From Bifidobacterium eulemuris (GTDB lineage Bacteria; Actinomycetota; Actinomycetes; Actinomycetales; Bifidobacteriaceae), in the NCBI RefSeq assembly GCF_014898155.1, contig NZ_CP062938.1, forward strand, positions 496,001 through 560,000: DNA of 64,000 nucleotides, in the 5' to 3' direction. The notes beneath the pieces were generated by a model. It was not told the DNA's origin. It ran no database searches and was given only the letters and a program-made list of their open reading frames with translations. Position numbers and translations under genes: made by a program. Positions 46,963 through 55,668 of this stretch are shown here, one piece after another. Each line of letters starts with the position of its first letter. The stretch's first letter is position 1.

Positions 46963-49900
46963 ATGACTTTTTTGAACAAGTGCCGTAAGGCGTGCGCTAC
47001 GATCGCATCCATTGCGGTCCTGGCTGGCGGACTGGCAGCAGGCACCGCGACAGCCTATGCATCAGGAGGCGGCGGCAACGCAGGCGGAGGAATCCCGACC
47101 GGCGGTGGCGGTTTTTTCCTGTCATGGCGATATCAAGACAATAACGACGGCGGATTCGGATCAGCTACGGACACCAACAGTGTGCGCAAAGCCCTCGAAA
47201 TGGACTGGACTCGCATCGAAGGCAGTGCCGACGCTTGGATCAACGAAGCCCTGAACGAAGCGAACTCTAATTGTGTCGCCCGTTTCAATGAAGCCCATCC
47301 AGGAGAAACAGCGAACTGTCGTGTCGTGGCAGTCGGAGCGATTGGCACGTCATCTCGCCAGTTCGGATATGTGGCTGGCGCATCTCATAGCATCTGGATG
47401 GACGCTTGGAATCAGACCGTGCAGGGCGGCCCCTACTACAACAATGGGAAATCGTACAGCACGAGTGACATCTTTACCGATCAGCCAGGCATGAGCGTTG
47501 ATATCATTGCAGACCAATATGCACCTGACTTTGTCAACGGCGCATCAACTGGTTCCCTTGTCGTCATTGCCCTGAATCAGTACGAGCCTGCGGATCCGTC
47601 CTATGATTTGAGCATTTCGACGCAGGCGTCGGGGACGACGACTAAGGCCGGTGACACCGGTGATGTGTCGGACACGATCAGCCTTTCCAACGGCGGGGCC
47701 AACACCGTGGAGAACGTGAGCGGCACCGCGACGCTGCATTGGCGTGGCGTCGACGGGTCCACACGCACCGCGTCGAAGAGCTTCACCGCGTCGAACACCG
47801 GCAGTACCCAAGTGTCTTTCGGTTATCGTGATGTGGATTCGTCGTGGGAATCGTGGCCGGCGGGATCGTTCTGGTTCGATGTCGATGTGCCGAAGCAGGG
47901 CAACATGGCCGCCGCTGCGAGCCATGCGGGCGAGCAGGACGCAAAGGAGTCCTGGAGCGCGTCGAACGAGCCGCCGACCAAGACTCTGACGAACGCTGCG
48001 GGCGAGACCGTGACCGACGATAATGATTCGATTGTGTCCGGCTCGTTGTACACCGCGCACATCAGCGCGCATTCCTCTGCTTCGTCGCAGTTCTGGATTT
48101 ACGACACCATCGAGACCAAGGACGTGGTGATCGGCGGCATCGATGCGGATGATCTGAGCAAGGTCACCGTGACCGACGCCTCCGGCAATGTGGTCGCCGC
48201 CGACATCAGCATCGATGACAGCCAGGAGGGCAAGCGTGTGGTCAAGGCCCACGTCACCAACCCGCATTCCGGCGTCTACACGTTGAATATTCCTCAGAGC
48301 GCGAAGCCGACCGGTTCGGACTACACCATCTCCGATGGTTCGATCGCGTGCTGGACGGGTGACAATGGCATGGGTTCGCTGGCCGATTGCCAGACCGGCA
48401 ACAGCGACGAGGTGGGCAAGGTCACCCCTCAGCCCGACAAGGTGTGGGTTCTGGACGAGGAAGGCGCGCTTGAGGCCGCCGACCCAGACCACACCAACCA
48501 GGAGGGCGTCGATACGAAGACGTTCCTTGTGGGTGACAAGATCGCGGTCGTGGTCAACGGCACGTTGCCCGCGCACCTGCTCAATCCTCTCGCTTCCTAT
48601 TCCATCACGGATGATCTGACGGGTTCGACCGAGTGGATCGATTGGCAGTCCGGCAAGGTGTTCGTGGACGGCGAGGACGTGACCGATCAGTTCGACATCG
48701 TGATCGATCAGGGCGCGAGGACCGCTACCGCCACGGCGAAGGCCTCCTACATCGCCGCGACGATGTTCAAGACCTCGGAATCCGAGGTGAAGTTCTATCT
48801 TGAGGGCGTCATCAAGGCCGGCGCGACGGCGGGCAAGAAGATCCAGCTCACGAACGTCGCCTCCGAGACCTGGAACAACGAAACCATCGAGACCAACGAA
48901 CCTCCCGTGTTCGTGTGGACGCCGAACCCGGACAAGGCGTGGGTCAAGCTCGACTCCGACGGCGACTGGGTGACGGTGACCGATCCGACGAAGAGCGACA
49001 TGGTTGGTGCCGATAACGACTACTTCCGCTTGGGCGACCGAGTGGCGGCGGTCATCAACGGCACGCTGCCGACCGGCTTGGGCCGTGTCCCCGAGATCAG
49101 CTTCTCGGACGACTATTCGGCCGTCGATTCGATCCTCGATCTGGACGCCGACAACATCCGTGTCTATGAGCAGGACGCCTCCACCTCGGAGACCTCCAGC
49201 ATCGACGGCATCAACAAGACCGGCACGGATGTCACCGACCGCTTCGACATCACGACGGATGGTACCAAGGTGACCGTCAACGCGCACGACGACTACGAGG
49301 CCGAACAGAAGGATCTCGCGGTTGCGAAGCAGATCACCGTGCTGGTGACCTTCGACGTGCAGTTCGACACCACCGAACTGCTCGAAAGCTACGGCAAGGA
49401 GCAGGGTGACGAGCTGAATACCTGCGTTGACCCGAGCGGCGCGGATCTCGACAATGTCGGCTCCCAGACCGTGGGCGGCTCCACCGTGGACACCAACAGC
49501 CCGAAGATCTGCGTGACCGTGCCCCCGATCCACAAGCAGGTCATCGCCGAGTCCTCCCAGGGCGGCGACCAGTCCGACATCGACGAGCAGGTCGTGTTCC
49601 CCGGCCAGACCGTGGAGTACACGGTGAGGGTCGATCCCCAGATCCCGGCCGACCAGGCCTACGAGGTGACTGTGTTGAAGCTCTCGGACACGTATTCGGA
49701 GTACACCACCGCGAACAAGCAGACGCTTGAGATCACGGACCTCAACACCGGCTCGGTGATTCCGAAGAAGACCGGCTACACCGTCTCGTGGGATGACGAT
49801 GCTCACAGCTTCGTGGTGACCTTCAGCAAGGATTGGGTGGCCGCGAACTGGCAGGCCGGCTCGAATCCGCGCCTCCTGCTGCGCTTCGAGGCCAAGGTGC

Positions 49901-51726
49901 ACGACGACGCCCCGACCGACAAGACCATCGACAACAAGGCGGCTTTGACGGTCAACAACGGCGTCACCGAGTCCAACGAGGTGACGAACAACCCGCCGGT
50001 CATCACGCCGAAGAAGCAGGACACCCAGAAGGATCCGACGATCAGCATCGACGGCAAGACCGCGCTCCTGGGCGACAAGGTCTACTACCGCGTCAGCATC
50101 GACGCCACCGACCTTTCCAACGCCGCATACAAGGTGTGGCGCTTGGGCATGGTCGATGACTGGGACGAGGAGTATCTGAGCCTGGACGAGACCGGCATCG
50201 AGGTGCTGGACGAGTCCGGTGTGGACCACACCGCCGATTTCAACATCCAGGTGCAGGACGGCGTGGTCTATGCCTTCGCAAAGCTCGTGGACACGTACAT
50301 CGACGCGACGGGCGAGACCGTGCCGGGCGACCCCCAGCCCACGGACCTCAAGGCCTACAGCGAGTTGACCGACGCGGACTATGACCCGCTCGCGGATCCC
50401 GCGATCGACCAGTCGCTGCTGGGCCACACCTACACCGTGGTCCTGCCGATGACGGTCATCAAGGTCACCGACGGCTACGTGGTCTCCAACACCGCCACGC
50501 AGATCGCCAACGACACGCGCGTCGAGACGAACACCGTCACCAATCCGCTGAAGGAGATCAACCCCTCCAAGGACGTGACCGTGAGCGTGGGCGGCGACAG
50601 CGTGAACGGCCACTCGGTCTACAAGGATCGTCTGTTTTTGTACAAGCTCGACAGCTCGATTCTGCCCACGGATCGCGCCTACCCGGTCATCACGGACTGG
50701 GGCGGCACGGACCAGCTCGACACCGCCAACGACGAGTACACCGGCCAATGGGCCATCTACGCCAGCCGCGACCTCTACCGTGACGGTGAGGTGATCGCCC
50801 AGGCGGGCGAACGCATCGCCGGAAGCAACTTCGACTCCTCGAAGTTCGGCGGCGCGCTGTTCACCGTCGAGACCGACGACAACGGCCTGGTGACCGTCAA
50901 CGCGACCCAGGCCTACCTGGATCTGGTGAGCGCCGACAACGAGCACGAGGCCGGCTGGACCCTGTACATCCAGTGCAAGCGCCTCAACGTCGTGGACAAG
51001 GTCGAGAACGTGTGGACCGAAACGCTCAACGGCCAGCCGCGCGAGTCCAACACCGTGTGGACCCGCACGCCCGACATGACCCCGAGCCTGTCGATCGAGA
51101 AGTGGGACACGGCCAGCGGCATCGAGACCGGCGACCGCGACTCCACCGACCAGGCCCTCAAGATGGACGGCGACTCCACGGAGATCACCTTCACCATCAC
51201 AAACACGAGCGGTGTCGATCCGGACACGGGCGACGGCGCGTGGTTCAAGGCCAGTGACCTTGATTTGAGTGATTCCACGATCGTGGGCGACGCCCAGATC
51301 GATATGGACTCCTTGGTCTACCCGGACGGCTGGGATGATCTGGTGCTCAAGCCGGGTGAGAGCGTCGATGTCAGGGGCACGCTCAAGGGCGTCTCGGAGG
51401 GGTCGAATCACACCGACCGCGCGATCGTCACCGGCACCCCGCTGGTCGAATGTGCGGCCGACACGTCCGACCCGTTCGGCGACGAGGTCGATCCCGGCTT
51501 CACCGTCACCGGCGAAAGGGTCGAGATCGACGGCAGGCAGCTGTGCGCCGACACCCAGGTCACGTCCAACACCGACGACTGGTCCGGCTACCGAGACAAG
51601 CCCCTGGCTTCGACCGGCGTCGCCATCGGCGGCATGATCGTCGCCGCCGTCGCCATCGCGGGCGCGGGCGTCAGCCTGATCCTGGTCCGCCGCCAGCGCG
51701 CGCACTCCGCGCGTCACGCGGGCTGA
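46963..51726 (+). CDS. Large LAxTG-anchored surface adhesin with isopeptide-type repeat domains
   Basis: 1,587 residues from the ATG at 46963. The signal peptide ends around TATAYA. A Gly-rich then folded N-terminal domain (to about residue 210) is followed by stalk domains. From about residue 500 come five related modules, each starting with a K/W plus gap plus (F/V)xxGDxxxxxxxxxLP-like block (FLVGDKIAVVVNGTLP, FRLGDRVAAVINGTLP, VVFPGQTVEYTVRVDP, ALLGDKVYYRVSID, VYKDRLFLYKLDSSILP). They resemble adhesins of the antigen I/II isopeptide class. The C terminus has LASTG, a hydrophobic segment and RRQRAHSARH, a sortase (class E-like) signal. Probable role: mating-pair contact or host adhesion. 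Confidence 0.87.
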   Translation: MTFLNKCRKACATIASIAVLAGGLAAGTATAYASGGGGNAGGGIPTGGGGFFLSWRYQDNNDGGFGSATDTNSVRKALEMDWTRIEGSADAWINEALNEANSNCVARFNEAHPGETANCRVVAVGAIGTSSRQFGYVAGASHSIWMDAWNQTVQGGPYYNNGKSYSTSDIFTDQPGMSVDIIADQYAPDFVNGASTGSLVVIALNQYEPADPSYDLSISTQASGTTTKAGDTGDVSDTISLSNGGANTVENVSGTATLHWRGVDGSTRTASKSFTASNTGSTQVSFGYRDVDSSWESWPAGSFWFDVDVPKQGNMAAAASHAGEQDAKESWSASNEPPTKTLTNAAGETVTDDNDSIVSGSLYTAHISAHSSASSQFWIYDTIETKDVVIGGIDADDLSKVTVTDASGNVVAADISIDDSQEGKRVVKAHVTNPHSGVYTLNIPQSAKPTGSDYTISDGSIACWTGDNGMGSLADCQTGNSDEVGKVTPQPDKVWVLDEEGALEAADPDHTNQEGVDTKTFLVGDKIAVVVNGTLPAHLLNPLASYSITDDLTGSTEWIDWQSGKVFVDGEDVTDQFDIVIDQGARTATATAKASYIAATMFKTSESEVKFYLEGVIKAGATAGKKIQLTNVASETWNNETIETNEPPVFVWTPNPDKAWVKLDSDGDWVTVTDPTKSDMVGADNDYFRLGDRVAAVINGTLPTGLGRVPEISFSDDYSAVDSILDLDADNIRVYEQDASTSETSSIDGINKTGTDVTDRFDITTDGTKVTVNAHDDYEAEQKDLAVAKQITVLVTFDVQFDTTELLESYGKEQGDELNTCVDPSGADLDNVGSQTVGGSTVDTNSPKICVTVPPIHKQVIAESSQGGDQSDIDEQVVFPGQTVEYTVRVDPQIPADQAYEVTVLKLSDTYSEYTTANKQTLEITDLNTGSVIPKKTGYTVSWDDDAHSFVVTFSKDWVAANWQAGSNPRLLLRFEAKVHDDAPTDKTIDNKAALTVNNGVTESNEVTNNPPVITPKKQDTQKDPTISIDGKTALLGDKVYYRVSIDATDLSNAAYKVWRLGMVDDWDEEYLSLDETGIEVLDESGVDHTADFNIQVQDGVVYAFAKLVDTYIDATGETVPGDPQPTDLKAYSELTDADYDPLADPAIDQSLLGHTYTVVLPMTVIKVTDGYVVSNTATQIANDTRVETNTVTNPLKEINPSKDVTVSVGGDSVNGHSVYKDRLFLYKLDSSILPTDRAYPVITDWGGTDQLDTANDEYTGQWAIYASRDLYRDGEVIAQAGERIAGSNFDSSKFGGALFTVETDDNGLVTVNATQAYLDLVSADNEHEAGWTLYIQCKRLNVVDKVENVWTETLNGQPRESNTVWTRTPDMTPSLSIEKWDTASGIETGDRDSTDQALKMDGDSTEITFTITNTSGVDPDTGDGAWFKASDLDLSDSTIVGDAQIDMDSLVYPDGWDDLVLKPGESVDVRGTLKGVSEGSNHTDRAIVTGTPLVECAADTSDPFGDEVDPGFTVTGERVEIDGRQLCADTQVTSNTDDWSGYRDKPLASTGVAIGGMIVAAVAIAGAGVSLILVRRQRAHSARHAG

Positions 51727-51752
51727 TCCGACGGTTTGACGGATAAATGACA

Positions 51753-51789
51753 AGTCCCTCACGGCCTTATAGCTGTGAGGGACTGTTTT
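51753..51789 (+). terminator. Terminator after the adhesin gene
   Basis: AGTCCCTCAC (51753-51762) pairs with GTGAGGGACT (51775-51784), followed by GTTTTG. Confidence 0.88.
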
Positions 51790-51791
51790 GT

Positions 51792-51808
51792 AATTGTCCG
51801 CCCAAAAC
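51792..51808 (+). repeat. Element motif AATTGTCCGCCCAAAAC, copy 3
   Basis: Follows the adhesin terminator and lies 77 bases before the first gene of the type IV secretion operon. Identical over 17 bases to the minus-strand copy at 40938-40954. Confidence 0.7.
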
Positions 51809-51885
51809 CGCGCGGGTTTGGCCTGAACATTGTTGTATGAGGTTCGCGCATCGGGCGTGACCCTGATGATATGCAAGGAGTTGGG

Positions 51886-52092
51886 ATGGATTTCCTTAAC
51901 CAGGTGCTCGAATTGTTCGTGCGGTTCGTGCAGATCGGCGGTGGTCTGTGGCTTGTGTGGGGCGTGGTGTCGTTCGGCGGCGCGCTCAAGGACCAGAATG
52001 GTCCCGACATGAAATCCGGCATGTGGCAGATTGTCGGCGGCGGCCTGATTCTGGCCGCTGGCACTTTGTTCTCCAGCATCGCTCTTAGCTAG
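51886..52092 (+). CDS. Small membrane protein, first gene of the T4SS operon (Maff2/VirB2-like position)
   Basis: 68 residues with AAGGAGTTGGG before the ATG. Two membrane segments (FVQIGGGLWLVWGVVSFGGAL and MWQIVGGGLILAAGTLFSSIA) are joined by a short polar loop. In Gram-positive conjugation modules a small protein of this build comes directly before the VirB6-like gene, as here. It may be the pilin-like or channel-lining component. The family assignment rests on position and topology. Confidence 0.75.
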   Translation: MDFLNQVLELFVRFVQIGGGLWLVWGVVSFGGALKDQNGPDMKSGMWQIVGGGLILAAGTLFSSIALS

Positions 52093-52104
52093 TAGGGCAT
52101 CATT

Positions 52105-52947
52105 GTGCTTGAGGACTGGTGCGTCAACATGCTGAACATGATCGGCGGCGGTGGGCTGGGATCGAACGTGACCAATCTGCTCACCGCGTCGCCGGACTCA
52201 TGGAATCCGACGCTGTATCAGTTGGCTTTGAGCGTGCATTCGGTGGTGGTCAAGCCGTTGACGAGCGTGATCCTCGCAATCATGTTCACTCTGGAGCTTT
52301 CTCGTAACTCGACCCGTATCGAGTCCGATCGCGAACTTGGAGTGAAGATCGTGGCCGGAACGTTGTTCAAGGTGGCATTGGTGCTTTTGGCCGCTCAAAA
52401 CGCCGATCTGTTCCTCCGGGCCTTCAATTCGATTTCCAGCTGGCTTGTCACCGGCGTTTCGGACCAGATGAGCGCCGACACCACCGCGACCGGCAATGAG
52501 CTTGGCGATCAGATGCGTGACCAGATATCGGATGCGGGTGTCATGGGCCAGGCGGCGTTGCTGATTCTGCTGCTTATTCCGTTCCTGTTGTCGCAGTTGG
52601 CGAGTGTGATCGCGACCGTGGTCATGTACGTGCGCTTCATCGAGATCTACGCGCTGACGGCCTTCCAGTCGCTGCCGTTCGCATTGCTGATCCATGACGA
52701 CACCAAACCAATCGCGATTGGTTATTTCAAGGCGTATGCGCGGACCTGCATTAATGCGGTCACGTTGTTGATCTGTCTGGCGATCTATCAGGCGATCGTT
52801 GCGGACGCTGTTGGTTTGTCCGCTGCGGAGGGAGACATGGTCGGTTGGGTGACCGGGCATTTCGCCCAACTGTTGATGGCTTCGGTGCTGTTGTTCTTCG
52901 TTATCCAGCTTTCCCAGCGTGTGAGCCGCGCGGTGGCCGGCGAGTGA
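52105..52947 (+). CDS. VirB6/TrbL-like conjugation channel protein
   Basis: 280 residues from a GTG at 52105; an ATG eight codons later is possible. Six or so membrane segments with a middle polar region of about 40 residues (GVSDQMSADTTATGNELGDQ). The arrangement matches the VirB6-like proteins that form the inner-membrane channel of Gram-positive type IV systems. It is encoded directly before PrgI- and VirB4-like proteins, the canonical order. Confidence 0.85.
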   Translation: MLEDWCVNMLNMIGGGGLGSNVTNLLTASPDSWNPTLYQLALSVHSVVVKPLTSVILAIMFTLELSRNSTRIESDRELGVKIVAGTLFKVALVLLAAQNADLFLRAFNSISSWLVTGVSDQMSADTTATGNELGDQMRDQISDAGVMGQAALLILLLIPFLLSQLASVIATVVMYVRFIEIYALTAFQSLPFALLIHDDTKPIAIGYFKAYARTCINAVTLLICLAIYQAIVADAVGLSAAEGDMVGWVTGHFAQLLMASVLLFFVIQLSQRVSRAVAGE

Positions 52948-52956
52948 GGAGGTTTT

Positions 52957-53328
52957 ATGGCTTTGCAGATGAGGGTCTATAAGGAGATCCACGGGGTCGA
53001 GGCGAAGGTCCAGTGGGGCATGAGCTGGAGGCAGATGCTGGCCGGCGCGTTGATGCTCGTTGTTGGTGGCGGGGAGACGTTCGTGTTCTTCTGGCTCCTG
53101 CATCAGACGAATTTGGGCGCGGCCTTGTTGTTCGTGGTGTGCGCGCCTCTTGCGGCGTGGGGCTGGTGGAGGCCGAAAGGTCTGATGCCTGAAAAATACG
53201 CCGTCTATGTGCTGCGGCACAAGTTCGGGTCGAATCTGCTGTTTCGCGACGGTCCGGCCAGCCATCACTCATCGGCCAAACCATCAGTTAATGAGCACCA
53301 ATCACAATCAAGGAGGCGACATGCGTAA
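52957..53328 (+). CDS. PrgI-family conjugation protein (VirB3-like)
   Basis: 123 residues with GAGGAGG upstream of the ATG. It has two hydrophobic segments at about residues 25-45 and 50-68, then the family-like WRPKGLMPEKYAVYVLRHKF tail. PrgI/VirB3-like proteins work with the VirB4 ATPase at the membrane. The gene overlaps the VirB4 start by 8 bases. Confidence 0.88.
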   Translation: MALQMRVYKEIHGVEAKVQWGMSWRQMLAGALMLVVGGGETFVFFWLLHQTNLGAALLFVVCAPLAAWGWWRPKGLMPEKYAVYVLRHKFGSNLLFRDGPASHHSSAKPSVNEHQSQSRRRHA

Positions 53329-55666
53329 GAAGGAAAAGTCAGAGAAAGAAGCATCCCGTCAGGGCGCGCCCAGGTCCGTCAAGGAGCTTGTGGCCTATGA
53401 CGCGCTCCTGCCGGGCGGTCAGATGTATCTCGGCGGTGATGTCTGGAGTGTGTCGCTGCGTCTTGGCGATATCAATTACGCAATCGCGACGCAGGATCAG
53501 CAGTTGGATATCGTGGACCGTTGGGGTCAGATCCTTAATTCCGTGGGCAACGGGGTGAGCGTCGAGGAGACGATCATGACCCGCACGCTCGATCCCGAGC
53601 GGGTGAGCGCCCAGATCACGATGGCTCCGGCCGGTGACGGGCATGATGATTTGCGTGAGGATTTCAACCGCAACGTGCGCCGTCAGCTGTCCGGTTCGTC
53701 AAAGAGCACGGTGACGGACAAATACCTGACGTTCAGCCTGTCCAATTCCGATCACGAGCGGGCCATTAATTTGCTGAATCGTCAGGCGTTGTCCGTTCAA
53801 TCGCAACTGCGCAGCCTGTATGGCTGCGAGGCTGTGAAGCTGAACCGTCGGGAACGGCTGCGCGTGCTGCATTCGCTGCTGCGCCGGGGCACCCGCTTCA
53901 CGTTTGATGAGGATGATTTCGCCGCACGGCGGCATGCGAGCACGAAGGATTACGCGTGTCCGTGGGCGGTGGATATGCGGGACAAGCGTCGTCTGACCAT
54001 TGATGACGGCGATGTGTCGATGCTGCATCAGGTGTTGTATGTGAGCGATTTTCCCGATTATCTGTCCGACCAGCTGATCGCGGATCTGACCGATATCAAG
54101 GCGGATATCACCGTGTCGGTGCATCTGACTCCCGAGGGCAAGGCCGAGGGGTTGAAGCTGGTGAACCGCAAGATCGCGGAGATGGAGATGCAGGCGGCCG
54201 ACGAGCGGTCGAAGAATAGGAAAAGGCATCAGCCGGACGATTATCTGCCTCATGATTTGTCCGAGTCGATGGATGAGGCGGCCGAGATGCGCGACGATCT
54301 CAAACATCAGGGCGAGCGTCTGGTGTCCTCTTTGGTCGTGATCGATGTGTGCGCCGAGACCGAGGAGCGGTTGGATCGTCTGGTGCGTGATGTGATCGCC
54401 GTGATCGACGCGCAATCGTGCGTCGCGGACACGCTCACCTACATGCAGGGCGACGCTCTCAACGCGGTGCTGCCGCTCGGGGTCAACCCGCTGCCGATGC
54501 GGCGGACCCTGACGACGAGCGGCGCGGCCATCCTATTGCCGTTCACCACGCAGGAGCTGTTCCAGGCGGGTGGCGTGATGGCCGGCACGAACGCGCGGAG
54601 CGGCAATGCGGTCGTCTATGATCGCGCACAAAACATGAACGCCAACGGCTTCATCCTTGGCACGGCCGGTAGCGGCAAGAGCCAGGCGGCGAAGAACGAG
54701 ATCACGCAGATCTTTCTGACCCGTCCCGACGATGATCTGGTCGTCATCGATCCCGAACACGAGTTCACTCCGTTGTGCATGCAGCTTGGCGGTGAGCGCA
54801 TCGAAATAGGCGAGTCAAGCCCGTCCCATATCAACGCTTTGGACATCGAACTGCTGGACGATTCCGAGGGTGACCCGATCCGTTCCAAGTGCGCGGCCGC
54901 GTTGAACATGATCGGCGCGCTGATCGGCGGCGATGAGGGGATGGACAAGGTGGCCCGCGCGCTGATCGACCGATGCCTGATGACGCTGTACCGTGACCTG
55001 CGCGACGGCAAACGCCTCCTGATGCCGACCCTGGCCGACCTGCGCGACATGCTGGAGTCCCTGGACGAGGAACGCGCGCACGAGGCGGCCCAAGCGTTGG
55101 AGATCTACACCGCCGGAAGCCTCAACGCCTTCGCGCATCCCACGGATGTCGATGTGCGCAATCGCATGGTCGTCTACGACGTGTCCGGCCTGGGCGCGGA
55201 GTTGAAGACGTTCGGCATGATGGTCGTGTTGGATCAAGTCTGGAATCGTGTGGTGCGCAACCGCGCCCAGGGACGAAGGACATGGCTGTGGGTTGACGAG
55301 TTCCACATGCTGTTCTCGAATCCGTTCGCGGCCGACTACTTCCTGCGCCTGTACAAACGCGGTCGCAAATGGGGATTGGGCGTCACCGGCATCACGCAGA
55401 ACATCGAGGAGTTGCTGCTGAACGACGAGGCGCGGCTGATGCTGTCCAACAGTTCGTTCCTGCTATTGATGAACCAGACCGCGACCGACGCGGCCGCCTT
55501 GTGCGAGCTGCTGAAGCTGTCCGATGAGCAGCGCGAGTTCTTCACCGGCGTCCAGCCCGGCCAGGGCATGCTCAAGTCCGCTGAATCATACATCCCGTTC
55601 GACGGGCGTATCGACACGTCCAGCAGGCTGTATCGCCTGTTCTCCACCAAGTTCGGCGAGGAATAA
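53321..55666 (+). CDS. VirB4-type conjugation ATPase
   Basis: 781 residues from the ATG at 53321 with AAGGAGGCGAC upstream. The Walker A is GTAGSGKSQAAKNE (about residues 447-460), followed by VVIDPEHEFTPLC and, near residue 650, the Walker B region TWLWVDEFHMLFSNP. The GVTGITQNIEELL motif near the C terminus is typical of VirB4/TraE proteins. It powers assembly of the secretion channel and is the most conserved protein of the operon. Confidence 0.95.
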   Translation: MRKKEKSEKEASRQGAPRSVKELVAYDALLPGGQMYLGGDVWSVSLRLGDINYAIATQDQQLDIVDRWGQILNSVGNGVSVEETIMTRTLDPERVSAQITMAPAGDGHDDLREDFNRNVRRQLSGSSKSTVTDKYLTFSLSNSDHERAINLLNRQALSVQSQLRSLYGCEAVKLNRRERLRVLHSLLRRGTRFTFDEDDFAARRHASTKDYACPWAVDMRDKRRLTIDDGDVSMLHQVLYVSDFPDYLSDQLIADLTDIKADITVSVHLTPEGKAEGLKLVNRKIAEMEMQAADERSKNRKRHQPDDYLPHDLSESMDEAAEMRDDLKHQGERLVSSLVVIDVCAETEERLDRLVRDVIAVIDAQSCVADTLTYMQGDALNAVLPLGVNPLPMRRTLTTSGAAILLPFTTQELFQAGGVMAGTNARSGNAVVYDRAQNMNANGFILGTAGSGKSQAAKNEITQIFLTRPDDDLVVIDPEHEFTPLCMQLGGERIEIGESSPSHINALDIELLDDSEGDPIRSKCAAALNMIGALIGGDEGMDKVARALIDRCLMTLYRDLRDGKRLLMPTLADLRDMLESLDEERAHEAAQALEIYTAGSLNAFAHPTDVDVRNRMVVYDVSGLGAELKTFGMMVVLDQVWNRVVRNRAQGRRTWLWVDEFHMLFSNPFAADYFLRLYKRGRKWGLGVTGITQNIEELLLNDEARLMLSNSSFLLLMNQTATDAAALCELLKLSDEQREFFTGVQPGQGMLKSAESYIPFDGRIDTSSRLYRLFSTKFGEE

Positions 55667-55668
55667 GA

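Noticed and set aside
47545..51876. A 1,443-codon open frame antisense to the adhesin gene
   Set aside because: It is a shadow of strong GC3 bias in the adhesin gene. It is His/Val/Gly/Arg-rich with no signal, domain or ribosome site.
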